Source: Nitrospirota bacterium (GTDB lineage Bacteria; Nitrospirota; Thermodesulfovibrionia; Thermodesulfovibrionales; UBA6898). From it: 64,000 bases of DNA. Each line of letters begins with the position of its first letter. The first letter of the stretch is position 1. The stretch is from positions 149,826 to 213,825 of the forward strand of contig JACRMT010000002.1 of the NCBI GenBank assembly GCA_016214855.1. Reading direction: 5' to 3'. The position numbers and the translations under genes were made by a program. The notes under the pieces were generated by a model. The model was not told where the DNA came from, made no database searches, and worked only from the letters and a program-made list of their open reading frames with translations. Shown in pieces: positions 32,223 to 39,192 of the stretch.

Positions 32223-34516
32223 CTCGACTTAAGCAGCCAGCCCTGCATGAGCGTGATGAGGGCAGGCAGATAGATAAGTGTCATTACGGCGCTCAGGAGC
32301 ATCATGCTCACAATGAACGCGCCGACGGTTATATAAGGCGTGAGCGGCGCGAATATCATCACGGCGAAGGAAGCGGCAAAAAGGATTGCATTTCGCATGA
32401 TTCCTTTTCCGGGCCGCGCTGCGGTCCAGAGGAGAGCATCAGACAAAGGCTCTGTTGGAACTTCCTTCAGTCTCTGCCGCAGTCTGGACACAAAATGGAT
32501 AGCAAAGTCCACGGCCATACCAAGCGAGAGGCAGGAAAGCACGGATATTGGCATATCAAAGTCTTTCCCAACATAGCCGACTACGCCGTACAGGAGCAGG
32601 ACTGTGAAAAGCAGCGGTGCGTACCCTACAATTGCCCATTTCAGAGAGCGGAAATCATAGGCAAGTATGCCGAAGACAACCACCAGCGCAAGAATGAACC
32701 CCTTTACCATGTCCCCAAGCACCTCGTCATTCCAGACAAGATTGAAATAGGCGATGCCGGCTGGTTTCATCTCCATGGAAGTGGGATTGCTCTTCTTGTA
32801 TTCTTCAACTGCCTTTATAACCTCTCTCATGGCATTGGCATCCCATGTCTTGAGCTGCACCCAAATGTTTGCGCTCTTAAAGGGATAGTCAACGACATTG
32901 TCCAGGTCTGACGGTTTGGCAGACATCGAAAAGAGGAAGATATACTGGCCAATCATCTCTTTTGTCTCCGGCACAGCATCATACTTAGGGTTATCGTCAT
33001 GGAGCACGCGGTTTATCCGCTTCACGTAATCAACAACTGACGTTGTCTTGCCGACAACAGGCAGCTTTTCGAGATGTTGCTGGAGCCCCTCTATATACCG
33101 CATTGCCCCAGGTGTCTTGATGTAATCGTCTTCCTTTGCAATGGCCACTACATAGCCGAGCGATGTGCCGCCGAGGGCCTTGTTAATTGCCGTATCAGCG
33201 ACTCTTACATCGCTGTCTTTTTTGAACCACTCTACCAGGTTATTGTTCACGACAATCTTTGACAGTCCGATGACTGCTATTACAAAGAGGATGAGTCCGA
33301 CCAGAACAGTCTGCTTTGGATGATGCGCTCCGAATCCGGCGAGACCTCTCAAAAATTCTGAACCCCTGCCTGCATCGATATCTTCTGCATGGGCTATTTT
33401 CGCCAACTTCTCGTCCTTCACAAAGGTGAACATGGCAGGTATAAAGCTAAAACTGAGAATTCTGAGGGCAATAGTGCCGAAGGCAACAAGACCGCCAAAG
33501 ACCTTAACTGGAATGATGTTCATAAAAAGAAGCACGCCAAAGCCTGCTGCTGTTGCAAGTGCGGTGTTCCTCACCGGGCGGCTTACCGCCTGCATGGTCT
33601 CGATGATCGCTCTTTTCTTGTCCTTTGTCTCTCTGTAGCGGAAGTAAAATTCATTGAAGATATGCATGCTGTCTGTTGCGATCGCCATAAGAAAGACCGG
33701 CGCCATGGAACTCATGATATGGATTGGGAAGCCCAGTCCGATGAGGAGTCCCATACTCCAGACAATGCTGATCATGGCGTCCATCATCAGCGTGATCGAG
33801 AGGAAAAGATCCCTGAACATCAGATATCTGACAATAAGCATGACCATGCCTGCAATAGGTGCGAACAGGGCCATGAGCTTGAACATATCTGCGCCGAAGG
33901 TGTCGCGGGCAACCGGATCACCGGCAACATAGTATTGTTCATCTCCCTTTTCTTTTTTGACAATCTCCCGTATGTTGTCTGCGATCTCCTTGCCGTTTGA
34001 GCCCTTTTCGAGCGGGACATAAATGGCTGTTGTCTTGCCGTCCTTTGAGATGATACGGTTCAGAAAAAGAGGGTTCTCATACAGCATCTTCCTGAGATAT
34101 TCGAGCCCCTTTTCATCTTCAGGAGCTTTTGTCATCAAGGGAGCGACCTTTAACGCTGCGTCTTCTACGGTGACATTGTCTATGGTCGTAAAACTGGACA
34201 CATCCCTTGCTGCAACGCCCTTGAGCTTAAGTATTTCATCCGTGATCCTTTGAATCTTTCCGAGTGTTCCTGTGTTGAGAATGCCTTTTTCGTTCACAAT
34301 GCCAAGGGCAATCATGTCCTCGTACAGGCTGAAGGTCTTTTCGACCTCATCGTTCCATACCCTCACATCAGACGTTGCGGGGAGCATGTTCTTCGGATTC
34401 GTGTCGGTCCTCATCTTCGGAAACTGCGTCATGAAGGCCATGGTGACGAGTATTGAAAGCACCACAATTAGTTTCGGATGATTTACCGAAAATTCAACAA
34501 GAGAAAACTTTTTCAT
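32219..34516 (-). CDS. MMPL/RND-superfamily exporter
   Basis: 765 residues with the repeated RND layout: one membrane helix (about 15-30), a large periplasmic domain (about 40-200), five or six helices (about 210-375), then the same again (helix near 405, periplasmic 430-590, helices 600-760). Proton-relay acidic residue region DAMISIVWSMGLLIG and AVDFAIHFVSRLRQ fit the 'predicted exporter of RND superfamily' group (COG1033). It would export lipids or other hydrophobic cargo, with the LolA-like and barrel proteins downstream as partners. AGGAGGG precedes the ATG. Confidence 0.87.
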   Translation of the reverse strand: MKKFSLVEFSVNHPKLIVVLSILVTMAFMTQFPKMRTDTNPKNMLPATSDVRVWNDEVEKTFSLYEDMIALGIVNEKGILNTGTLGKIQRITDEILKLKGVAARDVSSFTTIDNVTVEDAALKVAPLMTKAPEDEKGLEYLRKMLYENPLFLNRIISKDGKTTAIYVPLEKGSNGKEIADNIREIVKKEKGDEQYYVAGDPVARDTFGADMFKLMALFAPIAGMVMLIVRYLMFRDLFLSITLMMDAMISIVWSMGLLIGLGFPIHIMSSMAPVFLMAIATDSMHIFNEFYFRYRETKDKKRAIIETMQAVSRPVRNTALATAAGFGVLLFMNIIPVKVFGGLVAFGTIALRILSFSFIPAMFTFVKDEKLAKIAHAEDIDAGRGSEFLRGLAGFGAHHPKQTVLVGLILFVIAVIGLSKIVVNNNLVEWFKKDSDVRVADTAINKALGGTSLGYVVAIAKEDDYIKTPGAMRYIEGLQQHLEKLPVVGKTTSVVDYVKRINRVLHDDNPKYDAVPETKEMIGQYIFLFSMSAKPSDLDNVVDYPFKSANIWVQLKTWDANAMREVIKAVEEYKKSNPTSMEMKPAGIAYFNLVWNDEVLGDMVKGFILALVVVFGILAYDFRSLKWAIVGYAPLLFTVLLLYGVVGYVGKDFDMPISVLSCLSLGMAVDFAIHFVSRLRQRLKEVPTEPLSDALLWTAARPGKGIMRNAILFAASFAVMIFAPLTPYITVGAFIVSMMLLSAVMTLIYLPALITLMQGWLLKSR

Positions 34517-34567
34517 TAGGCCCTCCTATACATTCATATATGTCGATATTTGCATGGATATTCGTTT

Positions 34568-34990
34568 TTAGAAAGTCAGATTCATGTCTGCCGGAACCAT
34601 AACTTCTTTGTAGTAGGTCGCTGGATTTGCCAGTTCCACACCCTCCACAAAGTCAGACTTTGACATGCCGAACAGAGGGACGTTAAGAGGGCAGGCAAGC
34701 ATCTTTGCCCCTTCTTTATAGAGCATGAAGAGCATCTCCTCGACCGTGGGAAGTTCCATCTCTTCCATTCTCTTCATCACAGCCTCACCGATCTCCTCAG
34801 GTTGATCAGGCATGCATTTCAGATCCTTCACCTTGTCTTTGTGAATCGCGATGACCCCGCGTGAACCGAAGAAGATCGTGACATTAGAGCCCTCCCTCAA
34901 GAGGCTCAGAGCAGTCATTGCGGCATTGAATACCTGGCAGAGTTCATCATGGAAGCACATCACTGATACATTTTTTATTACCTTTGTCAT
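34568..34990 (-). CDS. DsrE/DsrF-like sulfur-relay family protein
   Basis: 140 residues. Rossmann-like DsrE fold: VSVMCFHDELCQVFNAAMTAL at the start and the family signature ACPLNVPLFGMSKSDFVEGVE (about 100-120), with a Cys in the position of the sulfur-carrying residue. This subgroup (often called peroxiredoxin-family or DsrE2-like) accompanies sulfur oxidation and DsrEFH genes. It lies between an ArsR gene (21 bp upstream) and the MMPL exporter, within the selenoprotein run. Confidence 0.8.
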   Translation of the reverse strand: MTKVIKNVSVMCFHDELCQVFNAAMTALSLLREGSNVTIFFGSRGVIAIHKDKVKDLKCMPDQPEEIGEAVMKRMEEMELPTVEEMLFMLYKEGAKMLACPLNVPLFGMSKSDFVEGVELANPATYYKEVMVPADMNLTF

Positions 34991-35011
34991 GACATTTCCC
35001 CTCTTATAACG

Positions 35012-35332
35012 TTATATATGTTCCTGCTGATGCACGGGAGAATTTTCCATAAGCTGTGCCAGGGCATCCTGCATAAGACTGCATGCCACACTAATATTAT
35101 TGTTCGCTATTCTGTAATAAATATTAATACCGTCCCTTCTTGTTTTAAGAATCCTCATCTTCCGCATAACTGACAGATGCTGCGATGTATTGGCCTTTGG
35201 GATGCCGAGTTCCTTCGTGATATGGCCGGCAGACAGTTCTCCTGTCTTGAGCAGGTTAATTATCTCAAGCCTCCTCGAATTGGAAAAGGTTTTGCAAAAC
35301 TCCGCATGAAAATCTAACACCTCTTTTTTCAT
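35012..35332 (-). CDS. ArsR-family metalloregulator 1
   Basis: 106 residues with the winged helix-turn-helix of ArsR/SmtB (LSAGHITKELGIPKANTSQH, about 35-55, then MRILKTRRDGINIYYRI). A Cys near the start (EFCKTF) and one near the C-terminus (VACSLM) could be sensor residues. It overlaps the SQR-like stop codon (ATGA). Clearly paralogous to the regulator at 38727-39059. In this family loss of DNA binding is triggered by metal, metalloid or persulfide. Confidence 0.87.
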   Translation of the reverse strand: MKKEVLDFHAEFCKTFSNSRRLEIINLLKTGELSAGHITKELGIPKANTSQHLSVMRKMRILKTRRDGINIYYRIANNNISVACSLMQDALAQLMENSPVHQQEHI

Positions 35333-36516
35333 GGCAGCCCGCTCAGTCCGTTTTTCATCTTATAGAGAAAGTATTTCTCAAACCCGACCTTCATCCATTT
35401 TGCCCATATGCCTTTTTTTGTAAATGACGACTGGCGCGGAGGGAGTACCGGAGAGGCCTTCATCAGCGCGGCTGTGTTGCCCATATCCATCAGGCAGACA
35501 ACACTCAATTCGTCCATGGCTGGCGGCGGTGTGCCTTTAATATCAGAATAGATCGTGGCAGCCGCTGTCTTTGCCATCTTTACGGTCATGAAGCCTGTCT
35601 TTGGAACGCCGGTAGGTACGGGAGTAACCTCAGGAGGCGCTATCGCCATAGTCACGCCGATGGCAAAGATATTCTTGTGTTTGGTATGCCTGTAGTTCTT
35701 GTCAACAGGGATAAAGCCCCTCGGGTTGCCTAAGGGTGCAACAGCAGGCACGCCTTTGAATGGCGGGGCTATCATGGCGAGTTTAAAAGGTATCTTTGTC
35801 CCGTCTTTCAGCTTTATCTCACCAGGCGTCACTTCTTCAATAGCCTGGCTCACAACTGATTTGATGTCCCTGTCTGCGAACTCGTCTTCCATGAAGCGCT
35901 TCGAGTTTCCAAGCCCTCCGACACCCATATGGCCGAGATACGGTTCAGACGTGAGATAGATGATCGGCACCTTATGCCGCATCTTCCTCCTTTTCAGTTC
36001 ATCATGCATCTCAAAGGCAAGCTCATAGGTGGGGCCAAAGCAGCTGACCATCTGGGAAGATCCGACAACAACAGGTCCAGGGTCTTCGAGAATCTTCTTC
36101 CATGTCTGGCCTGTCCTGACAGCGTGATCGAGGGTGAAGGTGCAGTCAGTGTATCCCTTGTCAGGGCCAAGACCGGGTATCTCATCAAATGAAAGATGAG
36201 GCCCTGTTGAGATGACGAGGTGATCGTATGAGAACTCTCTTGTTGCAGTCTTGACCTTCGATGTCTCAGGATCTACCCCTATCGCGGCTTCATGGATGAA
36301 CTGGATTCCCTTTGATTTAAGTATTTCACTGACATTCAGTGTGATATCCTCAGGCCCTCTCCAGCCCATGATCAGCCATGGGAGCGAAGGCAGAAATACG
36401 AATCGGTTATCTTCGCTGATAACCGTAACCTCTGCCTGCGAGCCTAACAGCCTTTTTATCTCAAAGGCTGCTGTAAGCCCTCCGAACGAGCCTCCTAAAA
36501 TTACTATTCTTGCCAT
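35329..36516 (-). CDS. SQR-like FAD/NAD-linked flavoprotein
   Basis: About 395 residues from ATG 36516 (after GGGGGAG). FAD-binding GGSFGGLTAAFE (near 6), the second GxGxxG-type region, and GVTMAIAPPEVTPVPTGVPKTG (split here as GVTMAIAPPE and PVPTGVPKTG) near 295-315. Three cysteines sit as in sulfide:quinone reductases: YTDC (about 120), SCFGPTYE (about 150) and VVCLMDMG (about 345). The C-terminus has the amphipathic membrane-binding helix WMKVGFEKYFLYKM. SQR oxidises sulfide to polysulfide and reduces quinone. Neighbours DsrE/F/H would accept the sulfur. Confidence 0.85.
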   Translation of the reverse strand: MARIVILGGSFGGLTAAFEIKRLLGSQAEVTVISEDNRFVFLPSLPWLIMGWRGPEDITLNVSEILKSKGIQFIHEAAIGVDPETSKVKTATREFSYDHLVISTGPHLSFDEIPGLGPDKGYTDCTFTLDHAVRTGQTWKKILEDPGPVVVGSSQMVSCFGPTYELAFEMHDELKRRKMRHKVPIIYLTSEPYLGHMGVGGLGNSKRFMEDEFADRDIKSVVSQAIEEVTPGEIKLKDGTKIPFKLAMIAPPFKGVPAVAPLGNPRGFIPVDKNYRHTKHKNIFAIGVTMAIAPPEVTPVPTGVPKTGFMTVKMAKTAAATIYSDIKGTPPPAMDELSVVCLMDMGNTAALMKASPVLPPRQSSFTKKGIWAKWMKVGFEKYFLYKMKNGLSGLP

Positions 36517-36538
36517 AGCACACTCCCCCTTTGTATTA

Positions 36539-36826
36539 TTAGAACATGCCAACTACGTTATTGCTTTCCGTCATCAAATCCACAAGCCCATCATAGGTAA
36601 TCTCTTTTGCGCGCCGGTCCGACTCAATTGAATTCAGTCCGCGGAGTTTGCGATCATCTGAAAGCACATATGCAGTCCCGCAAAAACCCAGGTCTTCAAG
36701 GTGTTCCTGCTGTATAAAATAGACCCCGTTTTGCAAGAGTACTACGTCAGCGGCCAAGTCTCTGGCCATTTTAACACCCCTTCTCCCATCTACTGTGTCT
36801 GGTGCGCTTCTTACTATTACAAGCAT
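36539..36826 (-). CDS. DsrH/TusB-like sulfur-relay protein
   Basis: 95 residues. Starts MLVIVRSAPDT and contains VVLLQNGVYFIQQ and LSDDRKLRGL, the DsrH/TusB pattern. Together with the DsrF-like and DsrE-like genes upstream it forms an E-F-H trio like DsrEFH/TusBCD, whose heterohexamer passes persulfide sulfur between carriers. A Cys near residue 49 (LGFCGT) might serve the relay. AAAGGAG precedes the ATG. Confidence 0.75.
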   Translation of the reverse strand: MLVIVRSAPDTVDGRRGVKMARDLAADVVLLQNGVYFIQQEHLEDLGFCGTAYVLSDDRKLRGLNSIESDRRAKEITYDGLVDLMTESNNVVGMF

Positions 36827-36858
36827 TTATGTTCTCCTTTCAGATCTATGAGTTGCGA

Positions 36859-37212
36859 TCAAAAGATCATTGTTTGGTCAGCTTCTTTTAACAGAGAGGC
36901 TATATCTGATTCGTTTTTGACCTGCACGCCTGCAGGAAGCTCTTCTTCTTTTACTGACTGTAACGCCAGTGAAAGATAATCAGCATACACATCCACGCCC
37001 ATATCAACACAGTCCTTCAATGTGGACTCCAGATTTGTAAAACCGGTCCCTGTATCGTCCTGCCCCTTTTTGGCAAGGAGCACGCCTCCGTCAACCAATA
37101 TGAGCGACACTTTCCAGTCGCCCGACGCCGCACCCAGCGCATGTCTGACAGCTTCTGCTGCATTAATATCGCCATACGGCGGTTTTCTGAGTATCATTGC
37201 TATATGTCCCAT
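36859..37212 (-). CDS. DsrF/TusC-like sulfur-relay protein
   Basis: 117 residues. The typical opening GHIAMILRKPPYGDINAAEAV and the LVDGGVLLAKKGQ strand-loop (about 38-50) match DsrF/TusC. A cysteine at KDCVDMGVDVYADY (about 67) is in the usual place of the F-subunit Cys. It starts 9 bp after the selenoprotein DsrE-like gene and is followed by the DsrH-like gene. Confidence 0.78.
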   Translation of the reverse strand: MGHIAMILRKPPYGDINAAEAVRHALGAASGDWKVSLILVDGGVLLAKKGQDDTGTGFTNLESTLKDCVDMGVDVYADYLSLALQSVKEEELPAGVQVKNESDIASLLKEADQTMIF

Positions 37213-37221
37213 GGTATCCTC

Positions 37222-37578
37222 CTATGCACCGATATTAAGCCAGACGTCACTTTCACCCAGGGTCTTAAACAACCCTTTGAGCGATCCGACCTCTGCACCT
37301 TCAAGATAATTGTCTTTCGCCGCACGGCGATAGTTTACACAGCCGCCTCAAAGGAAGACCTTGAGTCCCTTCTGAATAAGTCGCGTAAACTCTTCCTCAG
37401 CATTTGTAATCCCCTTCGCCTTTTGAGCTTTCAAAAAGCAGTAGACTCCATCTGCCGAAGCGATGAGGTTAACGGTGTTTCCCTTTGCCAGCGCAGAGTC
37501 TGCAAGTCGCACTGTTGTGAGTGTGTTTTCATAAGAGTACGGTGATGTCGAGAGGTACAGCGTCATCGTTTTGCCCAT
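37222..37578 (-). CDS. DsrE-like sulfur-relay selenoprotein (UGA at codon 77)
   Basis: 118 residues with TGA at 37348-37350 read as selenocysteine. Upstream is DsrE-like (MTLYLSTSPYSYENTLT, NTVNLIASADGVY); downstream continues GLKVFLUGGCVNYRRAAK and on to a TAG at 37222-37224. Sec occupies the place of the essential sulfur-carrying Cys of DsrE/TusD, with a second Cys three residues later. A hairpin with loop GUGC follows at 37318-37329. The gene is in series with DsrF- and DsrH-like genes, so the relay's first carrier would use a selenol. Without Sec decoding the product is cut after VFL. DsrE-like selenoproteins have been described before in sulfur-related bacteria. Confidence 0.9.
37318..37329 (-). 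promoter_or_regulatory. Bacterial SECIS-like hairpin in dsrE-like gene
   Basis: 18 nt after the UGA: stem CGCC / GGCG with loop GTGC. Short but GC-rich, with GU in the loop. Confidence 0.5.
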
Positions 37579-37590
37579 TTGTTTCCTCCT

Positions 37591-37854
37591 TTATGGCAGA
37601 TGGGTTCTGCCCATCTCCTGAATGATCGCGGACTTCAGCTCCGCAATAGATACATCCTGACCCTTGAATACAATAGTGTCGTTGATCGCAAGCGAAGGAA
37701 ATATATTTAAAGCTCTTCGGCTCAAGAAAGACATCTCCGATTTACTGATAATTTCAACATCGAAGGTATAGTTTCGGGAAAGTTCCATGACCACGGAATG
37801 GACATTCGTTCACCGGTTCCCGGGAGGACTGTTGAAATATAATGTGATCAGCAT
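37591..37854 (-). CDS. Small thioredoxin-like selenoprotein A (UGA at codon 15)
   Basis: 87 residues from ATG 37854, with TGA at 37810-37812 as Sec15. The protein starts MLITLYFNSPPGNRUTNV; Sec is in the place expected for the redox residue after the first strand. A later FPSLAINDTIVFKG carries the cis-proline loop typical of thioredoxin folds. Its homologue is the 84-residue protein at 38028-38282 (matching PSxAIND and the GxRU start). A 6-bp hairpin with loop GGUC lies at 37783-37798. Start after the UGA would give only a truncated 67-residue product. Separated by 12 bp from the DsrE-like gene. Confidence 0.87.
37783..37798 (-). promoter_or_regulatory. Bacterial SECIS-like hairpin, selenoprotein A
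   Basis: 11 nt after the UGA: stem TTCCGT / ATGGAA (one G-U pair) with loop GGTC. Confidence 0.6.
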
Positions 37855-37860
37855 AGCGTG

Positions 37861-38031
37861 TTATCCTTTCATCCCTAATGACCTGTGATTATCTGATACC
37901 CATCCGCAGCCACGGTTATCGCTATGATCACGGCGATCGCAGACTTGAGGTATAAGGAGCAGGGGGATAAAGATGGCTCCGCCCAGACCAAGAAGCAGAA
38001 GAGCGACAAGGAAAGGGATGTCCATGATCAT
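37861..38031 (-). CDS. Small membrane protein, probably frameshifted
   Basis: A 56-codon frame whose ATG overlaps the stop of selenoprotein B (ATGA), ending 6 bp before selenoprotein A. It starts MIMDIPFLVALLLLGLGG followed by AIFIPLLLIP, one hydrophobic helix, then turns into an implausible charged tail. In the neighbouring frame the DNA continues as a second hydrophobic helix LKSAIAVIIAITVAADGY ending at TAG 37875-37877. Either the sequence has a +/-1 frameshift near 37950 (a CCCCC run lies at 37962-37966) or the gene is decaying. A two-helix membrane protein coupled to two selenoproteins is the likely original product. No family recognised. Confidence 0.45.
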   Translation of the reverse strand: MIMDIPFLVALLLLGLGGAIFIPLLLIPQVCDRRDHSDNRGCGWVSDNHRSLGMKG

Positions 38032-38282
38032 CCCGCGTTGAGAAGAGCGGTCTTCAGGTTTTCATAAGTGCTTACGCCGTCGCTTACGATGATCAGGTCA
38101 TTAATTGCTATGGACGGGCAGGCCGGAGGCTTGCTCTCTGACTGGTACTCCCGGGAGGTTTTGCTGATAATAATTATTTTTGCTCCGAATTCCTTTTCAG
38201 CCGACCTGGCTGCTTCAAGGTTAGTCTGTCAACGTTTGCCCATGGGGTCATTGACGTAGAGGCTGATGATCTGCGGTCCCAT
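38028..38282 (-). CDS. Small thioredoxin-like selenoprotein B (UGA at codon 18)
   Basis: 84 residues from ATG 38282, with TGA at 38229-38231 as Sec18. N-terminus: LYVNDPMGKRUQTNLEAA; then AKIIIISKTSREY and ACPSIAINDLIIVSDG with a cis-proline loop, ending in LKTALLNAG. It is homologous to selenoprotein A. The hairpin CAGCC-AGGUC-GGCUG at 38198-38212 closely resembles the loop of the E. coli formate dehydrogenase SECIS. Because of the early UGA the gene is easily missed. It starts 31 bp after the ArsR gene at 38314-38655, so it is the first structural gene under that regulator. Confidence 0.88.
38198..38212 (-). promoter_or_regulatory. Bacterial SECIS-like hairpin, selenoprotein B
   Basis: 16 nt after the UGA: perfect 5-bp stem CAGCC / GGCTG with loop AGGTC. 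The best of the five in this window. Confidence 0.7.
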
Positions 38283-38313
38283 ATGAGGCCTCCTATTTTA
38301 AAGATGATGGTAG

Positions 38314-38655
38314 CTATCTGCGCCTTGCGCCCGGATAGGTGCCCTTTTTTGTCACCGGACAGCAGGCCGGTGCCGGCAGTTCTTCGATATAGTCTTTTTT
38401 CAGGATCTCAAGCAGGTCAGGGATGATCGGGTCTTTCAGAAAGTAACATCTGAGCCTCCCGTCCATATAGTGGTCTATCAGCCCCTGCCGTCTGAGCAGA
38501 GAGAGATGCTGGGAAACATTCGGCTGGCTTATCTCAAGGAAGTCTTCGAAATCGCTTACGCATTTGACGCCCTTCAGGAGTTCTTCAAGGATCCTGATGC
38601 GGACCGGATGCGCGATGGTCTTCAGGACTTCTACTTTATGCATTATGGACCTCAT
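38314..38655 (-). CDS. ArsR-family metalloregulator 2
   Basis: About 113 residues from ATG 38655, preceded by AAAAGGAGG. Winged helix-turn-helix of ArsR/SmtB: HPVRIRILEELLKG, then VSDFEDFLEISQPNVSQHLS, RQGLIDHYMDGRLRCYFL. Cysteines that could sense metal or metalloid: VKCVSD (the position of the ArsR CVC-type site), RLRCYF and the pair ACCPVTKKG near the C-terminus. It heads the selenoprotein run, with a palindromic operator candidate upstream at 38674-38709. Confidence 0.87.
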   Translation of the reverse strand: MRSIMHKVEVLKTIAHPVRIRILEELLKGVKCVSDFEDFLEISQPNVSQHLSLLRRQGLIDHYMDGRLRCYFLKDPIIPDLLEILKKDYIEELPAPACCPVTKKGTYPGARRR

Positions 38656-38673
38656 TACCGCAAGCCTCCTTTT

Positions 38674-38709
38674 AAATACATGCAAACATTAGCATACTTG
38701 AATGTATTT
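38674..38709. promoter_or_regulatory. Palindromic operator candidate upstream of ArsR 2
   Basis: Nested inverted repeats: outer AAATACAT / ATGTATTT (38674-38681 and 38702-38709), inner ACATT / AATGT (38686-38690 and 38701-38705). A/T-rich interrupted palindromes of this size directly before an arsR-type gene are typical autoregulatory operators. Confidence 0.55.
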
Positions 38710-38726
38710 GTCAAATAAAAAAGAGC

Positions 38727-39059
38727 TCAGCCTTTTGCGACAATATCGATGAGCTTCGATTTCTCCTGCATCTGCTCTGTCAGGACCTCGCGCATGAGGA
38801 TACATGCCTGGATCACCTTTGCATTGGAAACGCTGTAGTAGATATTTACACCGTCCCTGCGCGTTCTGAGAATGCCTCTGTGCCTCATGACAGCAAGGTG
38901 CTGCGAGACATTGGCCTTGGGAACGCCTAATATCTCGACCAGGTCAGTGACGGTCTTTTCACCATCTTTCAGTGCATTCAGGATCTCAAGTCTCTTGGGG
39001 CTTGCGAGGGTCTTGCAGACCTCTGATTGCAGTTCAAATAATGTCTTGTCCTGTTTCAT
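38727..39059 (-). CDS. ArsR-family metalloregulator 3
   Basis: About 110 residues from ATG 39059 (a TTG at 39128 is in frame upstream). KRLEILNALKDGEKTVTDLV, then GVPKANVSQHLAVM and GILRTRRDGVNIYYSV are the winged helix-turn-helix. One cysteine is near the N-terminus (EVCKTL) and one in VIQACILMREVL; both match positions in regulator 1 at 35012-35332, so the two are paralogues and may sense the same ligand. It is divergent from the ROK kinase gene. Confidence 0.85.
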   Translation of the reverse strand: MKQDKTLFELQSEVCKTLASPKRLEILNALKDGEKTVTDLVEILGVPKANVSQHLAVMRHRGILRTRRDGVNIYYSVSNAKVIQACILMREVLTEQMQEKSKLIDIVAKG

Positions 39060-39192
39060 ATATGCGTATTCTATTGACTGTGATATGAAAAGGTCAAGGG
39101 AATCTTTCCTGTAACTTCCTTTACTCAAAGGAATATTTTGTGATAGACTTTAAAACTTCATTTATTTTCCGCATAATGACTGCATAACAACT

